A DNA stretch of 64,000 nt from JBJHBP01 sp050485645 (GCA_050485645.1 JBJHBT010000003.1:129041-193040); one strand, 5' to 3'; positions 44,824 through 56,502 are shown, counted from the first letter of the stretch. Program-made: numbers and translations. The notes: generated from the sequence alone by a model not told the origin.

Positions 44824-45297
44824 CTACTGTTGACGACGCGGAATCTCCACTTCGAACTCACCCGCGGACCGGCCGCGTACGGTGAAGGCTTCGGTGAGTA
44901 CCTCCAGCGCAGCCGAATCAAGCCGGGTGACGTTTGCCACCGGACATCGGTCCGAAAAAGCGCCGCGTACGATCACTTCATCGCCGGCGTATCCGCACAT
45001 CTGGTCCGATCGCGCCCGCAGGGCGATGCGCACCTGTCCGTCGAGTTCCGGACAGCCGCCCCTGAGCTGTACATGCCAGGGCTGGTTGCCGGGCGAGAAC
45101 ACCACCAGATTCTGTTCATCCAGAAAGCGGAAGTCCCTGGCCTGGGACACGGACAGGCATTGACCGCCAGGGGGCGAATCGGCAACCACAGGCCGCTCGG
45201 AAGCCGGACGTTGCGTGCTGCCCGTACCGACGGCGCAGGCGGCGAGCCATGTGGTGGAAGCCAGTGTTGCAAGCAGCAGTAGTGGTTTCGCGTTCAT
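44824..45297 (-). CDS. DUF6491-like small lipoprotein
   Basis: 157 aa from ATG 45297 with AGGA upstream. Lipobox LAAC (signal MNAKPLLLLATLASTTWLAAC). The mature part has four further cysteines (QCLSVSQARDFRFLDEQNLVVF, GGCPEL, MCGYAGD and DRCPVANV), likely two disulfides. The pattern matches the uncharacterised DUF6491 family as I recall it. Function unknown. Confidence 0.7.
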   Translation of the reverse strand: MNAKPLLLLATLASTTWLAACAVGTGSTQRPASERPVVADSPPGGQCLSVSQARDFRFLDEQNLVVFSPGNQPWHVQLRGGCPELDGQVRIALRARSDQMCGYAGDEVIVRGAFSDRCPVANVTRLDSAALEVLTEAFTVRGRSAGEFEVEIPRRQQ

Positions 45298-45594
45298 GTC
45301 TGTTGTCCTTGCGTTGGGCGTCGCATAGTTCCTTGCATCAGTGTAATTGATTCCTCTGCACCCCGATTCGTTCCGTGGCATCGGTGCCGCTATCGGCAGA
45401 CCCGTCACGGTAGCGCGGATTCCGCCTGAAGATCCGGTTCACGACAAGGGGCGGGCCGGCGCAGCGATCCCTCGATCCCACCGGCCGTTGGTCGCCGTCA
45501 GGACTGGCGGCAGGTTGCGGCATCCACGATTTGCCCGTTCCTCGCGCCGGCGTTACCCTGAAAAATCCGCCCGAAGACGAACAAGGATCAGGCC

Positions 45595-47787
<2,193 letters not shown>

Positions 47788-47792
47788 TCCGG

Positions 47793-48656
47793 TCACCGCA
47801 ACAGCAGCGTCGGGACCGTCGCCGATCGCAACAGATCCGACGTCTTGCTGCCCATCAGCAGACTGCGCAGCGGTGAGTGGCTGTATGCCCCCATGATGAG
47901 AATGTCGATGTCGTTGTCCCGCACCGCGCGGGCGATGACTCTTTCGGCATCACCAGGCACCAGCGAGGCAGGAGCATCGAAACCGGCGGATTCCAGCGTC
48001 TTTCTGGCCCATTCGAGTTTCCTGGGTGCCTCGCGGCTGGCTTTGCCCGACATCAACAGATGCACTGGAAGGCCTCTGAACAGCGGACTACCCGCGACCA
48101 TTTCCACGCCCCGGCGCGTGACGACGCCGCCGTCGAACGCGATCATCGCGCGAGCTGGTTCCGTGAAGCCCTCGGTGATGGTCAGAATCGGCTTGTTCAG
48201 GCTGCGCACGACGTTCTCGACGTTGCGACCCAGGTCGCGCTGCGTGTGCTCGGCCGATTCGCCGCGCCGCCCGAGCACGAACAGGCGCACCTGATCCTCC
48301 TGTTCCGCCAGCGTTTCCTGCAGGTTGCCGTGGCGCTGTCGGATGTCGGTTGTCGTCACGCCCGCAACCACTGCGCGTTCACGCAGGCGGTTCAGGAACA
48401 GCCGCCCGTGCTCACGTGCCGCCCTGCTGCGCGATTCGTCCTCGTCCGACAGTGCGCTGAGCAGTTGCTGCTGGGCGTCGATCCCGATGGCACCACTGAG
48501 ATCCCGGCGGCTGGTCGTCTCCGGGTGGCGCTCGATAACATGCAGCAGTTCCAGCGGTGCGCTCATTCGCTTCGCCGCCCAGGCCGCGTAATCGGCGACA
48601 TAGTCCGCGAAGCGGGATTGATCGACACAGGCCAGGACCTTGTTCTCGTTGGTCAT
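47793..48656 (-). CDS. Tandem universal stress protein
   Basis: 287 aa with two Usp domains. The first has KVLACVDQS and VLGRRGES; the second, from about residue 150, has ARAMIAFDGGV and ILIMGAYSHSPLRSLLMGS. The latter carries an ATP-binding G-2x-G-9x-GS pattern. Convergent with katG, 5 bp apart, and located 24 bp downstream of the sulP-type gene on the same strand, so sulP-usp may form an operon, as is often seen for SulP transporters. Confidence 0.9.
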   Translation of the reverse strand: MTNENKVLACVDQSRFADYVADYAAWAAKRMSAPLELLHVIERHPETTSRRDLSGAIGIDAQQQLLSALSDEDESRSRAAREHGRLFLNRLRERAVVAGVTTTDIRQRHGNLQETLAEQEDQVRLFVLGRRGESAEHTQRDLGRNVENVVRSLNKPILTITEGFTEPARAMIAFDGGVVTRRGVEMVAGSPLFRGLPVHLLMSGKASREAPRKLEWARKTLESAGFDAPASLVPGDAERVIARAVRDNDIDILIMGAYSHSPLRSLLMGSKTSDLLRSATVPTLLLR

Positions 48657-48680
48657 GTGCGTTCCTTGTCGGGCAATCGG

Positions 48681-50156
48681 TCAGTGGCCCGTTATAAGAT
48701 CTTCAGCGCCGTCCTTGTCGTGAACGGCGAAGCGGTCCACCATCGTGGCACTGGCCTCGTTCAGGCCGATCACCGCGACCTCCGTGCCTTCCCGACGAAA
48801 CTTCAGGACAACCTTGTCCAGCGCGCTCACCGCCGTGATGTCCCAGAAATGCGCCCGGCTCACATCGATGCGGACCTTCTCGAGGACTTCCTTGTAGTCG
48901 AAAGCATTCGTGAACCGGTCGGCGCTGGCGTAGAACACCTGCCCGAGTACGGTGTAGGTGCGGGCGCGACCATCGTCTTCCATCAGCGAGCGGATGCGCA
49001 GAATATGCCCGACCTTGTGCGCAAAGAAGAATCCGGAGAGCAGTACGCCGGTCAACACGCCCATGGCCAGATTGTGGGTGAACACGGTGACCACGACAGT
49101 GCCGACCATGACGACACTGGAGCTCTTCGGGTGATTGCGAAGGTTTCTGACCGATCCCCAGTTGAACGTGCCGATCGCCACCATGATCATCACCGCGACG
49201 AGTGCCGCCATCGGGATCTGACTGACCCAGTCCCCGAGAAATACCACCATCAGCAGCAGAAACACACCGGCTGACAGTGTCGACAGACGGCCGCGGCCGC
49301 CGGACTTCACGTTGATGACGGACTGCCCGATCATCGCGCAACCGGCCATGCCGCCGACGAAGCCGGAAGCGATATTGGCAACGCCCTGGCCGACACATTC
49401 ACGGTTCTTGTTGCTTTTCGTGTCGGTGAGATCGTCGACGATCGTGGCGGTCAGCAGGGATTCGAGCAGGCCGACCGCCATCAGCGTGAGCGAGTACGGG
49501 AAGATGATCGCCAGCGTTTCGAAATTCCACGGAATATCCGGGATCAGGAACACCGGCAGCGAGTCGGGCAGGGCGCCCATATCGCCGACGGTCCTGATAT
49601 CAATGTCCATGACCATGGCCAATCCGGTCAGCACCACAATGGTCACGAGTGGTGAGGGAATGGCTTTGGTGATGTAGGGAAAGCCGTAGATGATGGCAAG
49701 ACCCGCCGCCGTCATTGCGTAGACATGCCATGTCACATGAGTGAGTTCGGGCAGCTGGGCCAGGAAGATCAGAATCGCCAGCGCATTCACAAAGCCCGTG
49801 ATCACCGAGCGCGACACGAAACGCATCAACGCGCCAAGGCGTATCCAGCCGGCAATGATCTGCAGCACACCGGTCAGTACGGTGGCGGCCAGCAGGTACT
49901 CAAGGCCGTGATCCCGCACCAGCGTCACCATCAGCAGGGCCATGGCACCGGTGGCCGCCGAAATCATGCCCGGCCGTCCACCCACGAAGGCGATGACCAC
50001 CGCAATGCAGAACGAGGCGTACAGCCCGACCCTCGGGTCGACACCGGCGATGATGGAGAAGGCAATGGCTTCGGGGATCAGTGCCAGCGCGACGACCAGA
50101 CCCGCGAGCAGGTCGTTTCGGACGTTGGAGAACCAGTCCTGTCTGATTGAGTTCAT
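48681..50156 (-). CDS. SulP-family anion transporter with STAS domain
   Basis: 491 aa from ATG 50156 (MNSIRQDWFSNVRNDLLAG); the upstream extension has no conservation. About 12 membrane segments. The family consensus is present in PEAIAFSIIAGVDPRVGLYASF and GGRPGMISAATGAMALLM. A short C-terminal STAS domain carries ISRAHFWDITAVSALDKVV-like sequence. Bacterial members move bicarbonate, sulfate or dicarboxylates; the substrate is undetermined here. Confidence 0.88.
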   Translation of the reverse strand: MNSIRQDWFSNVRNDLLAGLVVALALIPEAIAFSIIAGVDPRVGLYASFCIAVVIAFVGGRPGMISAATGAMALLMVTLVRDHGLEYLLAATVLTGVLQIIAGWIRLGALMRFVSRSVITGFVNALAILIFLAQLPELTHVTWHVYAMTAAGLAIIYGFPYITKAIPSPLVTIVVLTGLAMVMDIDIRTVGDMGALPDSLPVFLIPDIPWNFETLAIIFPYSLTLMAVGLLESLLTATIVDDLTDTKSNKNRECVGQGVANIASGFVGGMAGCAMIGQSVINVKSGGRGRLSTLSAGVFLLLMVVFLGDWVSQIPMAALVAVMIMVAIGTFNWGSVRNLRNHPKSSSVVMVGTVVVTVFTHNLAMGVLTGVLLSGFFFAHKVGHILRIRSLMEDDGRARTYTVLGQVFYASADRFTNAFDYKEVLEKVRIDVSRAHFWDITAVSALDKVVLKFRREGTEVAVIGLNEASATMVDRFAVHDKDGAEDLITGH

Positions 50157-50485
50157 TCGGTATTGAGTCGTGTGATCGACGCCGACCATCCCTGTGGCGT
50201 AACAACGGGAAGGCGCAGACGCGAAGGCGGCTTCCGGAAGCTCTGAATGGCAGTGTCCGTGGAGAGTAAAGGAACGCCATGCTCCAATCCTTTGAAGCAC
50301 GACTTCAGGCGCAGCAGATCCATGCTATGGCACCTGGCGACTCGCGAGGCGATAGGCCAGCGAACGGGTCAGGAGGCGGCATTGTTCGCCGACTGTTGTA
50401 CGCGCAGAGCTACATTGGCGTCTGTCCGGTTGGGCGCGGGAAGCCGCCCATCATACCGGCCCGGCGTCGCTACGGCAATTCACCG
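50157..50485. other. Intergenic stretch without a recognised gene
   Basis: 329 bp between the SulP gene start and the PPK2 stop. Only shadow frames of PPK2 cross it. The sulP promoter should lie here but no convincing -35/-10 pair was found. Confidence 0.5.
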
Positions 50486-51364
50486 TCAGCCAAGCGCCCA
50501 GATCTCCGGCCCGCCGCAGATCTTCGGGTCTGTTCTGCCTACGATGTCGGTGTCCTTGCCCTCGTAGTCGACGGCCCCGAGGATGGCCCTTATCGCGGTG
50601 AGTCGGGCGCGGTACTTGTCGTCGCTGCGGATCACCGTCCACGGCGCAATGTTCGTATGGCTGGCCCGGAATGTTTCGGCAATGGCTTCGGAGTAAGCGT
50701 CCCAGAGCGCCAGACCCTCGATATCGATACGGCTGAGTTTCCAGTGGCGCAGCGGGTCGGTCTCGCGCCGCAGCAGGCGGCGCAGCTGCTCGGCGCGACC
50801 CACATTGAGCCAGAGCTTGACCAGTATGATGCCCTCGTTGACCAGCATCTTCTCGAATTCGGGGAGCTGGGAAAAAAAGCGCGCGCGTTCTTCAGCGGAA
50901 CAGAACTCGAAGACCTTTTCGATGACGCCCCGGTTGTACCAGCTCCGGTCGAACAGGGCTGTTTCGCCGGCCGCCGGCAGGTGGGCGACGTAACGCTGGA
51001 AGTACCACTGGGTCCGCTCGCGCCCGGTCGGTTTCGACAACGCAACGATGCGGGCAATTCGCGGATTGAGGTTCATGGTCACGCGACTGATCGCGCCACC
51101 CTTGCCGGCACCGTCGCGGCCTTCGAACACGACCAGCAGCCGCGTGCCGCTGCGTTCGATCCAGTGCTGGCACTTGACCAGTTCGATCTGCAACGGATCG
51201 AGCTCGGTCTGGTAGTCGCGCTTCTTCATCCAGCGGTCGTAGGGGTAGCTGGGATCGAGTATGTCGCGCTTGCCGCCTTCTTCTACCGCCACGCGGATCG
51301 CCTGTGGCGCGTCTTTGGTCAGATAGCGGCTGACCGCACCGTCGAAGGGCAGTGGCAGAGGCAT
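50486..51364 (-). CDS. ppk2: Polyphosphate kinase 2
   Basis: PPK2-family kinase that transfers phosphate between polyphosphate and nucleotides (292 aa). ATG 51364 is favoured by GGAG nine bases upstream; ATG 51391 adds nine residues. Walker A is FEGRDGAGKGGAI, and the lid region has GRERTQWYFQRYVAHLP, DRSWYNRGVIEKVFEFC and SRIDIEGLALWDAYSEA. A single-domain class I-like length suggests ADP or GDP as acceptor. Confidence 0.93.
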   Translation of the reverse strand: MPLPLPFDGAVSRYLTKDAPQAIRVAVEEGGKRDILDPSYPYDRWMKKRDYQTELDPLQIELVKCQHWIERSGTRLLVVFEGRDGAGKGGAISRVTMNLNPRIARIVALSKPTGRERTQWYFQRYVAHLPAAGETALFDRSWYNRGVIEKVFEFCSAEERARFFSQLPEFEKMLVNEGIILVKLWLNVGRAEQLRRLLRRETDPLRHWKLSRIDIEGLALWDAYSEAIAETFRASHTNIAPWTVIRSDDKYRARLTAIRAILGAVDYEGKDTDIVGRTDPKICGGPEIWALG

Positions 51365-51554
51365 GTGCAGGGACTCCGGTCTCCAGTTCATGGTGAAGGG
51401 TATACGAACGGAGACCGGCACAGGGCGCCGACATGCTGTGGCCCGCCTGTGGTGACAGGGACGCGTCCCAGGAACCGCCGCCGGATCGCATCGTTTGTGG
51501 CCGGGCGCGAACGGGATACTTCAGCTGTTTCTCCCGCCTCAACATCGTCGTTCG

Positions 51555-52013
51555 TTAATGTGCCGAGCCGTCGTCGCTGCTGCCGGATCCGGTCCCCGGC
51601 GCACGATGCATCAATGAACTGAGTGTTTCGAGCCGCGCGCTGATCTGATCCCGTGCCGTGCGAAATCTCTGTCGCAGCTCGTCGGGCGTAATCGCAGGGT
51701 CGCTCGAGGCCGGATCGGCTATCGGCCAGTGCAGGCGGCGCACCCGGCCAGGGAGCACAGGGCAGACTTCTTCCGCGCACAGCGTGACCACAAGATCGAT
51801 GCTGCCCGTGTCTATGTCATCCACCGACTTCGAGTGCTGGCCAGAGATGTCGATACCGACTTCCGCCATCGCCTCCGTGGCGTAGGGGTTCAGATGCGAC
51901 GGCGCGGAGCCTGCGCTGCTGACGGTGGTGTCGTTGCCGAAAAGCTGGCGCGCCAGACCTTCGGCCATCTGGCTGCGCGCGGAGTTGGCCACACAGAGAA
52001 AAAGGATGTTCAT
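51555..52013 (-). CDS. arsC: Thioredoxin-coupled arsenate reductase
   Basis: Low-molecular-weight phosphatase-fold arsenate reductase (152 aa). The P-loop is LCVANSARSQMAEG with catalytic C7. The redox relay cysteines are C79 and C84 (VTLCAEEVCPVLPG). DPASSD carries the general acid. It reduces As(V) to As(III) for efflux by the overlapping ACR3 pump (4-bp overlap). The C-terminus is a short Ser/Gly/Asp tail. Confidence 0.93.
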   Translation of the reverse strand: MNILFLCVANSARSQMAEGLARQLFGNDTTVSSAGSAPSHLNPYATEAMAEVGIDISGQHSKSVDDIDTGSIDLVVTLCAEEVCPVLPGRVRRLHWPIADPASSDPAITPDELRQRFRTARDQISARLETLSSLMHRAPGTGSGSSDDGSAH

Positions 52014-53104
52014 GGTGAAGGCTCCTCGGCCGGGGAAGATCGACGCGCGGATTCCGCGGAATCGTCCACGGCTGCCGGAAAGCGGTTTCGCGTCCGGTTC
52101 GCGAATGCCACCAGCGACAGCATGACGGGCACTTCCACGAGAACGCCCACCACTGTTACCAGGGCGGCACCGGAATTCAGGCCGAACAGTCCGATGGCGA
52201 CGGCGACCGCCAGTTCAAAGAAGTTCGATGTCCCGATCAGGGCGCATGGAGCCGCGACGTTGTGCGGCACGCGCCAGATCCAGGCGGCGAAATAGGCGAT
52301 CGCAAAGATCCCGTAGGACTGGATCAGCAGGGGGACGGCAATCAGCCCGATCAGCAGCGGGCGATCGAGAATCACATGCCCCTGGAACCCGAACAGCAGT
52401 ACGACCGTCGCGAGCAATCCAATAATCGAGAACGGTTTGATCGCGGCCGTGAAGTGCGCGACCCGAACTTCGCCCGGCGTGTCGTCACGAGCCTTCCTCA
52501 CCAGTGCCATTCGCGTTGCAGCGCCGGCCGCGAGCGGAATGACCACGTACAGAACCACCGAGAGAAGGAGCGTCTCCCACGGAACCTCGATATCGGTTAC
52601 GCCCAACAGCAGCGCAACGATGGGCGCAAAGGCGAAGACCATGATGATGTCGTTCAGGGAGACCTGAACCAGCGTGTAGTTGGCATCGCCCCGGGTCAGG
52701 TGCGACCAGATGAACACCATGGCCGTGCACGGTGCAGCGCCCAGGAGAATGAGGCCGGCAATGTATTGGCCGGCATCGGCCGGGTCGATCAGGTCGGCGA
52801 AGACGACTTCGAAGAACAGCACGCCAAGCGCGGCCATCGTGAACGGCTTGACCAACCAGTTTACGACCACCGTGATGATCAGCCCCTTCGGACGCTTATG
52901 GACGTGGCGCAGGCTCGCGAAATCCACCGCGACCATCATCGGGTAGACCATGGCCCAGATGAGCACCGCGACAACCAGATTGACGGAGGCGTATTCCCAG
53001 GATGCGACGGTCTGGAACAGATCGGGGAACAGGCTGCCGAGCGTCACGCCGACAACGATGCACAGGACGATCCACAGCGACAGATAACGATCAAATACGG
53101 ACAC
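52010..53104 (-). CDS. acr3: ACR3-family arsenite efflux permease
   Basis: 364-aa, ten-helix arsenite exporter of the bile/arsenite/riboflavin transporter superfamily, distinct from the ArsB antiporter. The conserved cysteine is in LGAAPCTAMVFIWSHLTRGD. DRYLSLWIVLCIVVGVTLGSLFPD is the family N-terminus, and GTSNFFELAVAVAIGLFG is also typical. It sits between arsR (58 bp gap) and arsC (4-bp overlap) as an arsR-acr3-arsC operon. Confidence 0.95.
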   Translation of the reverse strand: MSVFDRYLSLWIVLCIVVGVTLGSLFPDLFQTVASWEYASVNLVVAVLIWAMVYPMMVAVDFASLRHVHKRPKGLIITVVVNWLVKPFTMAALGVLFFEVVFADLIDPADAGQYIAGLILLGAAPCTAMVFIWSHLTRGDANYTLVQVSLNDIIMVFAFAPIVALLLGVTDIEVPWETLLLSVVLYVVIPLAAGAATRMALVRKARDDTPGEVRVAHFTAAIKPFSIIGLLATVVLLFGFQGHVILDRPLLIGLIAVPLLIQSYGIFAIAYFAAWIWRVPHNVAAPCALIGTSNFFELAVAVAIGLFGLNSGAALVTVVGVLVEVPVMLSLVAFANRTRNRFPAAVDDSAESARRSSPAEEPSP

Positions 53105-53162
53105 AGTGTTTCACTATTTCTTTTTTTGGATTCCTTCGGGAATCCGGTTGCCGAGTAGCCGA

Positions 53163-53546
53163 CTAACAGGCGTTCGGAGGGCAGCAGATGGAACCTTGGA
53201 GCTCTCCACGGCGGTCTTTTTCGAACATGGTATTCAGGAAGCCTGCCAGCGGGATTAAACGTACCGGGTTGAGCGAGTAGCAGATCCTGGGATGCTCGAC
53301 TTCGCCGGTGATGACTCCTGCGGCTTTCAGAATGCGCAGGTGTTCAGAGACCGTGGACTGGGCGAGCCCGATCTCGTCGACGATGTCGCAGCCGATGCAG
53401 GATTGTTTTTCAAACAGCATTTGAATGATTCGGATTCGAGCCGGATGCGCAAGCGCTTTCGCCAGCGCGGCCAATTCCTCGTCTTTGAATTGCCAGGCAG
53501 CCTGCGATGAGGTCGGCTCAGTGCCTGCCACTGACTGTCCAGCCAT
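53163..53546 (-). CDS. arsR: ArsR-family arsenic-responsive repressor
   Basis: 127-aa winged-helix metalloregulator. ATG 53546 has AGGTGA five bases upstream; a GTG nine bases earlier is also possible. The recognition helix is AQSTVSEHLRILKAAGVI. Candidate As(III) ligands are C50 and C53 in QSCIGCDIV and C121, C122, C127 in the C-terminal CCPPNAC. The position differs from the classic ELCVCDL site, so this is a variant ArsR class. An inverted repeat lies just upstream. Confidence 0.92.
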   Translation of the reverse strand: MAGQSVAGTEPTSSQAAWQFKDEELAALAKALAHPARIRIIQMLFEKQSCIGCDIVDEIGLAQSTVSEHLRILKAAGVITGEVEHPRICYSLNPVRLIPLAGFLNTMFEKDRRGELQGSICCPPNAC

Positions 53547-53557
53547 GGAGTTCACCT

Positions 53558-54297
53558 ATGTATCGTTCATCGTCGAATAACGATAGTAAAGGCCTGCGGA
53601 CAGCCTTGCAAGAAGCTCAAGCGGTGTCCGCGGCGGCGGCGTTTTCGCAAGGTGATGCTGCGCAGATCAGTTCCGCCTACGCCCAACCAGGACCGTCACC
53701 GGCGCCGGACATGCCCCTGCCGCCATGTACCTTCGTGGAAGGCCAGTGGCACGGCGCCTGTCCGGCCGAAAGCGACTACCTGTCGGGCCATGCTTCGGGC
53801 AGGTTCTCGCCCGGCAGTAACGTCGTGGTGTGGCCGACCCGGTCGATCCGGCGTGCGACCGATGGGTCGCAAACACCGGGGAGCTTTCGAATGGCGGCGA
53901 GTTCATGGTCGGTGGTGGCACGCCACCATCCCCCGAGCCGGGTCCGCTGGATGGAATGGCCTGCCCGTTCGCGCCCGACGCCGTGGTCGTGGCCACCGCG
54001 AGTCCCGTGGAGCTTGTCATCATCGCGGAAGGCACCTATGAATTGACACTGGTGACTTACGACCATGACGGCACGCCGATTGAAGAGGTCACCATGGGGT
54101 CGACGTGGCCGGGATTGGTGGAGCAGTTCGCAGTGACCGCACCCGCGGCAGCGCCGCCGGTTACTCCGCCCACGTCTCCGGCACAGCCGGGAACATCACC
54201 GGCCCCTCAGCGGCGTGGTGGCGGCAGCGCCTTCCCGCTGTGGATGCTGTTTGTGCTGGGTGGGCTGGCTGTGGTGCGCAGACCGCGGCAACGTTGA
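53558..54297 (+). pseudogene. Frameshifted GlyGly-CTERM surface-protein gene
   Basis: Two adjacent frames appear to be one broken gene. The first (53558 to about 53825) encodes PCTFVEGQWHGACPAESDY and SGHASGRFSPGSNVVVW. The second (from about 53830) continues with ADPVDPACDRWVANTGELSN and a beta-rich domain, then a Pro-rich linker. It ends GGGSAFPLWMLFVLGGLAVV plus basic residues, a GlyGly-CTERM sorting signal read by rhombosortase. A TAA at 53818 bounds the second frame. No signal peptide is visible at the 5' end, so the gene is also likely truncated. A sequencing indel is an alternative. Confidence 0.6.
53561..53585. promoter_or_regulatory. Probable ArsR operator
   Basis: TATCGTT (53561-53567) and AACGATA (53579-53585) form a perfect 7-bp inverted repeat with an 11-bp spacer. 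It is centred about 27 bp before the arsR ATG, where a repressor site is expected. No other palindrome lies in this gap. Confidence 0.6.
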
Positions 54298-54665
54298 TTC
54301 CGGCACTACTTCGGTATTTATCGATTGTCTGGATATGCACGACGGGAAGTCGAACGGCGCATAGATCTTCTGCCGCTCGGCGATCTCTTCGTCCGGGCTA
54401 TAGACTTCGCGCGGAATCCGGTCCCATCGGCGATTTGTCGATGTCACTCATGAGTGAGGGCTTATCGGGCACGGCATCCAGCACGTTCAGCGGCATCACG
54501 CTCGTTGACCACGGCGGCATGGACGTTGTGGCATGCCGGCAGAGAAGGCGGTAATTCAGGTGGCGCACACGAGGCGATCCGCCAGCGCGCCGTAGAACGC
54601 GATCTCCTCGCAGGACGCCGGAAATGTCAGGCACCTGGATGCAAGTGTGAGCAGCGGACGTCCGA
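54298..54665. other. Probable decayed region
   Basis: 368 bp without a convincing gene. Minus-strand fragments read like protein remnants (for example CEEIAFYGALADRLVCAT then stop, ending near 54558) but lack starts or continuity. I assign no gene. Confidence 0.4.
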
Positions 54666-54890
54666 CTACTTCGACGGCTTCGAGTGATCCCGCGTGACCG
54701 CCGGATCAAACTCCTTCGCCCGTTCCCGACCGACCTTCTCGGCCTGTTCGCCTTCCTCTTTGTCGCTTTCACCCGCGCGGCGGGCTGCGTCTTCGACCTT
54801 GCCCGACTCGACGAAATCCCGGGCGTTGCGGTTGAAGCGGCGTGCCGATTCGCGATCGCCTTCGCCCTGGTTCTTATCGTGTTGTGCCAT
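54666..54890 (-). CDS. Small charged conserved protein
   Basis: 74 aa, starting MAQHDKNQGEGDRESARRFN, with GAGGAGC seven bases upstream. It consists almost entirely of charged helix (ARDFVESGKVEDAARRA, AEKVGRERAKEFDPAV). Similar small stress-associated hypothetical proteins are widespread in proteobacteria. No known function. Confidence 0.75.
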   Translation of the reverse strand: MAQHDKNQGEGDRESARRFNRNARDFVESGKVEDAARRAGESDKEEGEQAEKVGRERAKEFDPAVTRDHSKPSK

Positions 54891-55111
54891 GAAAATGCTC
54901 CTCGCTGACTTGATGGGGTAGGAACTGGCGGCGAACCCGTGGTTTGACGCGCGCGCGGCCGTCCTGTCCCGAAGCTATGTCCCTGCGAGGACGTCGTCAG
55001 TACGCCAGCGCACGTATAGGGAGCGGTACGGTTCCCTCCGCAAGCCGTCACCGGTAGTGTTCAGGTCGCGCTGTATCCAGCGCGTTACGAAATCGTCTAC
55101 GGAACACTGGA

Positions 55112-56326
55112 ATGGAGAACGAAGCCACCCTGCTGATCAATACGCCCGTCACCCTGGCGCTGGCGATCCTTGCCCTGTGGCTGGGCTATTTCATCAACCA
55201 GCACGTGCGCTTCCTGCATGAGTACAACATCCCGCCGGCGGTGTCGGGCGGGCTGCCGATCAGTGCGCTGGTGGCCATGGCCGAGTTGGGCACCGGCTGG
55301 GAGATCCGCTTCGATCTGCAGTTGCGTGACCTGCTGCTGATCGCGTTCTTCAGCACCATCGGACTATCGGCCAAGCTGCGCCAGATGCTGGATGGCGGGC
55401 GAATGCTGGCGATCATGCTGGGGCTGGCGGTGGTGTTCCTGCTGTTTCAGAACCTCACCGGCACGCTGCTCGCAATGCTGACCGGGCAAAGCCCGCTGTA
55501 TGGCCTGGTCGGGGGCAGCATCTCGCTGGCCGGCGGCCACGGCACCGCTATCACCTGGGGGCAGCTGTTCGAAGAGCACTTCGGATTGGAGAACGCCAGC
55601 GCCATGGGCATGACGTTCGCCACGGCGGGCCTGATCACCGGCGGGCTGATCGGCGGCCCGGTGGGCGCGTACCTGATTCGACGCCACGGACTGTCGTCGG
55701 AAGAACGCGACCCGCAGTTGCCCCATGTCGAGACAGGCACGCGGGTCACCTATCTGATCGAGATCAACAGCCTGCTGACCGCGGTGCTGCTGATCACGCT
55801 GTGCTTCGCACTGGGCGCGGCCGTTTATGACTGGGTGACCGGCTTCGGGCTGCGTCTGCCAGCGTTTCTGACGGCGATGTTCCTGGGCATCCTGATTACC
55901 AACGCGCTGGAGCTGTTCAAGGTGGACGTGGACCACCGGCCCATTCAGCTGGCAGGTGACCTGAGCCTGCAGCTGTTCCTGGGGATGAGTCTGATCAGCC
56001 TGCCGCTGCTGTCGCTGCAGGGCGCGGTGGGGTTGATCAGCCTGGTGATGCTGATGCAGGCACTGGTGATCACGATCTTCACGGTGTGGCTGGTGTTCCC
56101 GCTGCTGGGCCGCAGCTACGACGCGGCCTGCATCAGCTCAGGCTTCATCGGCATGGGTCTGGGTGCAACTCCGGTGGGCATCGCCAACATGAACGCGCTG
56201 ACCAGCCGCTTCGGGCCCAGCCCCAAGGCCTACCTCGTCATACCGCTGCTGGGCGCGTTCTTCATCGATATTGCCAATGCGACGCTGGTACAGATTCTGC
56301 TGGGATTCGGGCTGTTCAGTGGGTGA
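55112..56326 (+). CDS. gltS: Sodium/glutamate symporter
   Basis: 404-aa GltS family transporter (ESS family) with about ten helices in two inverted halves. Conserved reentrant-loop regions include YNIPPAVSGGLPISALVA, VGGSISLAGGHGTAITWG and SSGFIGMGLGATPVGIANMNALTSRFGPSPKAYLVIPLLGAFFIDIAN. These hold the GGHG and GATP substrate/sodium motifs. Monocistronic, ending just before a bidirectional hairpin. Confidence 0.95.
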   Translation: MENEATLLINTPVTLALAILALWLGYFINQHVRFLHEYNIPPAVSGGLPISALVAMAELGTGWEIRFDLQLRDLLLIAFFSTIGLSAKLRQMLDGGRMLAIMLGLAVVFLLFQNLTGTLLAMLTGQSPLYGLVGGSISLAGGHGTAITWGQLFEEHFGLENASAMGMTFATAGLITGGLIGGPVGAYLIRRHGLSSEERDPQLPHVETGTRVTYLIEINSLLTAVLLITLCFALGAAVYDWVTGFGLRLPAFLTAMFLGILITNALELFKVDVDHRPIQLAGDLSLQLFLGMSLISLPLLSLQGAVGLISLVMLMQALVITIFTVWLVFPLLGRSYDAACISSGFIGMGLGATPVGIANMNALTSRFGPSPKAYLVIPLLGAFFIDIANATLVQILLGFGLFSG

Positions 56327-56466
56327 GTCCGTCACGAGCAAGCTCCCCGCCGTTGGCGCAGCGCCGCCCGCTCTTGCCGCACTCCCATGCGGCAGGTGAG
56401 CCAAGATGTAGCTCAATGACCATTGATACAGTCGCGAGCCGTGCATGACGCACCAGCCGCAGCAAT

Positions 56467-56493
56467 AAAAAGCCCTGTATTTCAATGGCTTTT
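56467..56493. terminator. Bidirectional terminator, probable original ssrA terminator
   Basis: AAAAAGCC (56467-56474) and GGCTTTT (56487-56493) form a short stem with A/T tails on both sides. It lies 10 bp outside the left direct repeat, so on the minus strand it is where the ssrA terminator would be if the element between the repeats were removed. It could also stop gltS transcription. Confidence 0.55.
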
Positions 56494-56502
56494 GTCGAAA
56501 GG

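Noticed and set aside
47877..49274. 465-aa frame antisense to the universal stress and SulP genes
   Set aside because: Shadow of two convincing sense genes; no motif.
50279..51622. 447-aa frame antisense to PPK2, extending into the upstream gap
   Set aside because: PPK2 on the other strand has all motifs; this frame has none.
54398..55051. 217-aa minus-strand frame over the decayed region
   Set aside because: It crosses a better-supported 74-aa gene in another frame, and its composition is typical of shadow frames.
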